Assembly (NCBI GenBank): GCA_047624005.1
Contig: JBLHPE010000001.1
Span: forward strand, 1 to 64,000
Direction: 5' to 3'
Length of the DNA: 64,000 nt
Origin: Ascidiaceihabitans sp047624005
GTDB taxonomy: Bacteria > Pseudomonadota > Alphaproteobacteria > Rhodobacterales > Rhodobacteraceae
Positions 61,167-64,000 of this stretch are shown piece by piece (the first letter of the stretch is position 1; each line of letters starts with the position of its first letter). Both the position numbers and the translations under genes were made by a program. The notes below the pieces were generated by a model. That model did no database searches. It was not told the DNA's origin and worked only from the letters and a program-made list of their open reading frames with translations.

Positions 61167-63699
61167 TCACAATCCGTCCTGGGACAACGATGACTTTCTT
61201 GGGCGTGCCACCATCCAGTGCCTTTTGAACAGCTTGCGTTGCCATGGCCATTTTTTCAACCTCATCCTTTGGCATGTCTGCAGGCACGGTGATCTCGCCG
61301 CGTCTCTTGCCGTTGATTTGGATGGGCATAGTGACAGAATCGTCGGCCATCATTTTCTCATCGGCCTTTGGCCATGCAGCGGTCGTCACTAAACCCGTCC
61401 CGCCTTGTGCGGCCCAGATATCTTCGGCCAAATGCGGCGTCATCGGTGCCATCAGTTGTGCAAGCGTTTTGATTGCTTCGTGTTGCGCGGCGTAGCTAGC
61501 TTTGGTTTTTTGCATCACGGCTGTGAAACCATATAGCTTCGCAATCGCGGCATTGAAGCCGAAGGATTCCACACCGACAGTCACGTCATGGATCACTTTG
61601 TGCATGGTGCGCAGCAAATCGTCGTCGCCTGTGCCTGCTGCGGACTGGTCCATGTCTGCGATGCGAGTCGATATATTGTGCACGCGGTTCAAGTGTTTGT
61701 AGGAGGCTTCGGCACCAGAGGCCGTCCATTCAACATCCCGTTCGGGTGGCGAGTCGGATAGGACAAACCAACGCGCAGTGTCAGCACCGTAGCTGGCGAT
61801 GATGCCCAGTGGATCAACGACGTTCTTTTTGGACTTGGACATCTTGGCGGAAGGTGTGATTTGAACCTCTGTCCCGTCTGTCAGTTTACCTTCGGTGACA
61901 TCTTCGGGCAGGTGATAAACAGGGCGGCCACGGTCATCTTCAGTTTGGTAAATTTCATGCGTCACCATGCCTTGGGTGAACAGTGCGTTGAACGGCTCGA
62001 TTGCAGATTCGGGCAGATGTCCTGTGATCTGCATCGCCCGCGCAAAAAAGCGTGAGTATAGAAGGTGAAGGATCGCGTGTTCGATTCCGCCGATATATTG
62101 ATCGACGTTCATCCAGTATTCAGCGTCTTCCTTAACCGTCGGTGTGTCAGCACGCGGTGATGTGAAGCGGGCGAAGTACCACGAGCTGTCCACAAACGTG
62201 TCCATCGTGTCAGTTTCGCGTGTCGCCGCTTTGCCGCAAGACGGGCAGGGCACATCGCGCCAAGTTGGGTGGCGGTCCAGCGGATTGCCAGGTGTGTCGA
62301 AATCTACATCGAACGGCAGCTCGATGGGAAGGTTCTCTTTCTTCTCTGGCACCACGCCGCAATCGTCGCAATGCACAACGGGGATCGGGCAACCCCAATA
62401 GCGTTGGCGGGACAGGCCCCAATCGCGCAGGCGATATTTGGTGACGCCTTGGCCGACGCCTTTTGTTTCACAGAAATCGATGGCCGCTTTGATAGCTTCT
62501 TCGCCTGTTTGCCATTGCTCGCCTGCGAAACCGCCATTGTAAAAGACCTTTTCGGACTTCATCGGGACATAGGCCTCGGTCACTTTGGGGTCTGCGTCCT
62601 CGGAGGGTAGGAAGGTCGAGATGATTGGCAGCTCGTATTTCGTGGCGAATTCGAAATCGCGCACGTCATGCGCAGGGCAGCCAAAGATTGCGCCAGTGCC
62701 GTAATCCATCAGGATGAAGTTCGCGATATAAACGGGCAGATGGTGCTCGGTGTCAAAAGGGTGGCGTACAGTTATACCAGTGTCGAAGCCCATCTTTTCG
62801 GCGGTTTCGATTTCAGCGGCTGTTGTTCCACCTTTGCGGCAGTCTGCGCAGAAGGCTGCGATCTCTGGATTGTCCTTTTCCAATTGCTTGGCCAAAGGAT
62901 GATCGGCAGAGATCCCAACAAAGGACGCGCCCATTAGTGTGTCGGGGCGTGTTGTATAGACTTCGACGCGGTCATGGCCTTCAGGCGCATTGGTAGTGGA
63001 GAACGCAAATTGTAGACCGCGCGATTCGCCGATCCAGTTTTCCTGCATCAAGCGGACCTTGGCAGGCCAGTTTTCCAGATCGTCTAATGCTGACTTAAGT
63101 TCGCCAGCCATGTCAGAGATTTTAAAGAACCACTGTGTCAGGTCGCGTTTTTCAACTTCAGCGCCGGAACGCCAGCCTTTGCCGTCAATAACCTGTTCGT
63201 TTGCCAGAACGGTCATGTCCTCTGGATCCCAGTTGACGGAGGCGTTCTTGCGGTGAATCAACCCAGCGGCAAGAAAGTCGAGGAACAAGGCCTGTTGTTG
63301 ACCGTAATACTCTGGATCGCAGGTCGCGAATTCACGGGACCAGTCAATCGACAGGCCCAGCGGTTTCATTTGGCCGCGCATGTCGGCAATATTATTGTAG
63401 GTCCACGTCTTTGGGTGACCACCAATCGCCATAGCAGCGTTTTCGGCAGGCATACCAAAAGCGTCCCAACCCATCGGATGCAAAACGTTATGGCCGGTGC
63501 TGATCTTGTAGCGGGCGATGACGTCACCCATCGTATAGTTGCGCACGTGACCCATGTGGATGCGGCCCGATGGGTAGGGAAACATCTCTAGTACATAGTA
63601 CTTCGGTTTCGCTTCATCGCGCACTGCGGTGAAAACACCTGCCTTGTCCCAGGCTTCTTGCCAGCGAGCTTCGATTTCAGAAGGGGTATAAACAGCCAT
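61153..63699 (-). CDS. leuS: leucyl-tRNA synthetase
   Basis: An 848-residue class I aminoacyl-tRNA synthetase. The HIGH-type motif is HMGH (48-51) in PYPSGRIHMGH, the KMSKS motif is near 618, and the zinc ribbon has CPSCG with further Cys in VHCDDCG. A CP1 editing domain lies between about 220 and 410. The C-terminal tail is of normal length. It is preceded by the partial DUF3576 gene on the same strand and a stem-loop. Confidence 0.97.
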   Translation of the reverse strand: MAVYTPSEIEARWQEAWDKAGVFTAVRDEAKPKYYVLEMFPYPSGRIHMGHVRNYTMGDVIARYKISTGHNVLHPMGWDAFGMPAENAAMAIGGHPKTWTYNNIADMRGQMKPLGLSIDWSREFATCDPEYYGQQQALFLDFLAAGLIHRKNASVNWDPEDMTVLANEQVIDGKGWRSGAEVEKRDLTQWFFKISDMAGELKSALDDLENWPAKVRLMQENWIGESRGLQFAFSTTNAPEGHDRVEVYTTRPDTLMGASFVGISADHPLAKQLEKDNPEIAAFCADCRKGGTTAAEIETAEKMGFDTGITVRHPFDTEHHLPVYIANFILMDYGTGAIFGCPAHDVRDFEFATKYELPIISTFLPSEDADPKVTEAYVPMKSEKVFYNGGFAGEQWQTGEEAIKAAIDFCETKGVGQGVTKYRLRDWGLSRQRYWGCPIPVVHCDDCGVVPEKKENLPIELPFDVDFDTPGNPLDRHPTWRDVPCPSCGKAATRETDTMDTFVDSSWYFARFTSPRADTPTVKEDAEYWMNVDQYIGGIEHAILHLLYSRFFARAMQITGHLPESAIEPFNALFTQGMVTHEIYQTEDDRGRPVYHLPEDVTEGKLTDGTEVQITPSAKMSKSKKNVVDPLGIIASYGADTARWFVLSDSPPERDVEWTASGAEASYKHLNRVHNISTRIADMDQSAAGTGDDDLLRTMHKVIHDVTVGVESFGFNAAIAKLYGFTAVMQKTKASYAAQHEAIKTLAQLMAPMTPHLAEDIWAAQGGTGLVTTAAWPKADEKMMADDSVTMPIQINGKRRGEITVPADMPKDEVEKMAMATQAVQKALDGGTPKKVIVVPGRIVNVVV

Positions 63700-63729
63700 T
63701 TGTGATTCTCGTCCTGTAGAATGTGCAAA

Positions 63730-63750
63730 CGCCGGGCGATTGGCCCGGCG
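63730..63750 (-). terminator. stem-loop after DUF3576 gene
   Basis: CGCCGGGC (63730-63737) pairs perfectly with GCCCGGCG (63743-63750) over a five-base loop. On the minus strand the sequence after the stem is GTTTGCAC, a short T-run. It lies about 27 bases after the DUF3576 gene stop and may reduce readthrough into leuS. Confidence 0.65.
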
Positions 63751-63776
63751 TGAAATGTGAAACGTCGGTAGGGCGT

Positions 63777-64000
63777 TTAAAACCTGTTGTCAGCGATGCG
63801 CAATTGGCGGGCACGTGAAAGGATCGCATCCTCGACGGCGCGTGTCGTCGCTGCAGAAGCAGGGCCGCTACGGGTTTGAAGCGCAACATTCAACGAACGG
63901 GCGTCAAGGGCCGGATCATCAATCAGGATCGTCGCGCGGTAAGCACGGCCACCATTCGGCGGGGTACCATAGCCTGTTACGATGACACCAGTGAAGGGAT
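63777..64000 (-). CDS. DUF3576 domain-containing protein (partial)
   Basis: The 3' end of a minus-strand gene; 74 complete codons are visible and the start lies beyond the window. The visible part reads VIVTGYGTPPNGGRAYRAT, then NVALQTRSGPAS and ends RIADNRF, matching the C-terminus of the alphaproteobacterial DUF3576 family, which is predicted to be exported and lipoprotein-like. Function is unknown. It is upstream of leuS, a common position for this family as I recall. Confidence 0.82.
   Translation of the reverse strand, partial: PFTGVIVTGYGTPPNGGRAYRATILIDDPALDARSLNVALQTRSGPASAATTRAVEDAILSRARQLRIADNRF

Noticed and set aside
1..64000. Search for tRNA, rRNA, CRISPR, insertion sequences, prophage or integrase genes
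   Set aside because: No cloverleaf-like segment, spaced repeat array, transposase, integrase or inverted-terminal-repeat pair was seen by eye.

Overview
This window is ordinary chromosome from a marine alphaproteobacterium of the Rhodobacteraceae (Roseobacter group). The main grounds are lineage-typical proteins (CcrM, ChpT-era neighbours such as rnhB-ccrM, DUF2125, DUF2794, DUF3095, DUF3576 and probably DUF6478 proteins), the gene orders zinc-finger/polA, gpmI-envC-ctpA, accD-folC, rnhB-ccrM and leuS-lptE-holA, and a moderate GC content judged by eye. The genus cannot be fixed from the sequence alone. I see no rRNA, tRNA, CRISPR array, insertion sequence, phage or plasmid gene. Coding density is very high, with many 1-4 bp overlaps.

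Layout. 1-3.7 kb: a small membrane protein coupled to a group III truncated haemoglobin, then polA and a zinc-finger protein on the minus strand. 3.9-7.9 kb: gpmI, an EnvC-like activator and a CtpA protease, closed by a clear terminator. 8-12.7 kb (minus): fatty acid hydroxylase, two conserved unknowns, a lipoprotein and ilvD. 12.9-19.1 kb (plus): a very unusual 1,026-residue ABC-like protein, a CPBP membrane protease, accD and folC. 19.1-26.7 kb: zapE, an MFS transporter and a six-gene minus-strand operon fghA-sthA-yaiI-HAD-OCD-hydrolase. 26.8-30.3 kb: AEC transporter, TetR regulator and a minimal paaI-paaK pair.

30.4-40.6 kb: DUF2794 protein, NlpC/P60 and M17 peptidases, a helical unknown, carbonic anhydrase, DUF4139 protein, asd, MFS transporter, DUF3095 protein and an HpcH/HpaI aldolase. 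40.6-46.9 kb: a membrane-anchored winged-helix protein with a small secreted protein, a basic Cys-containing protein, rnhB, ccrM with three GANTC sites upstream, a membrane adenylate cyclase and an AlkB-type alkane hydroxylase. 47-53.9 kb: mutY, a DciA-like protein, a DsbA-like protein, then lpxK, waaA, cysQ and pmbA. 54-64 kb: DUF2125 protein, SDR and enoyl-CoA hydratase genes, an MscS channel, a flavoprotein, an 11-bp tandem repeat, holA, lptE, leuS and a partial DUF3576 gene.

Most genes are housekeeping: DNA replication and repair, envelope lipid A/LPS assembly (lpxK, waaA, lptE), branched-chain and aspartate-family amino acids, and folate and fatty acid synthesis. The least explained parts are the ABC-like protein with all catalytic motifs degraded, an approximately 280-residue insertion and a cyclic-nucleotide-binding-like tail, which lies beside a CPBP protease; the DUF3095 protein with cyclase-like Asp motifs; and the membrane-tethered winged-helix protein next to an 18-bp perfect palindrome. 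I did not find a defence system or another clearly new multi-gene system.
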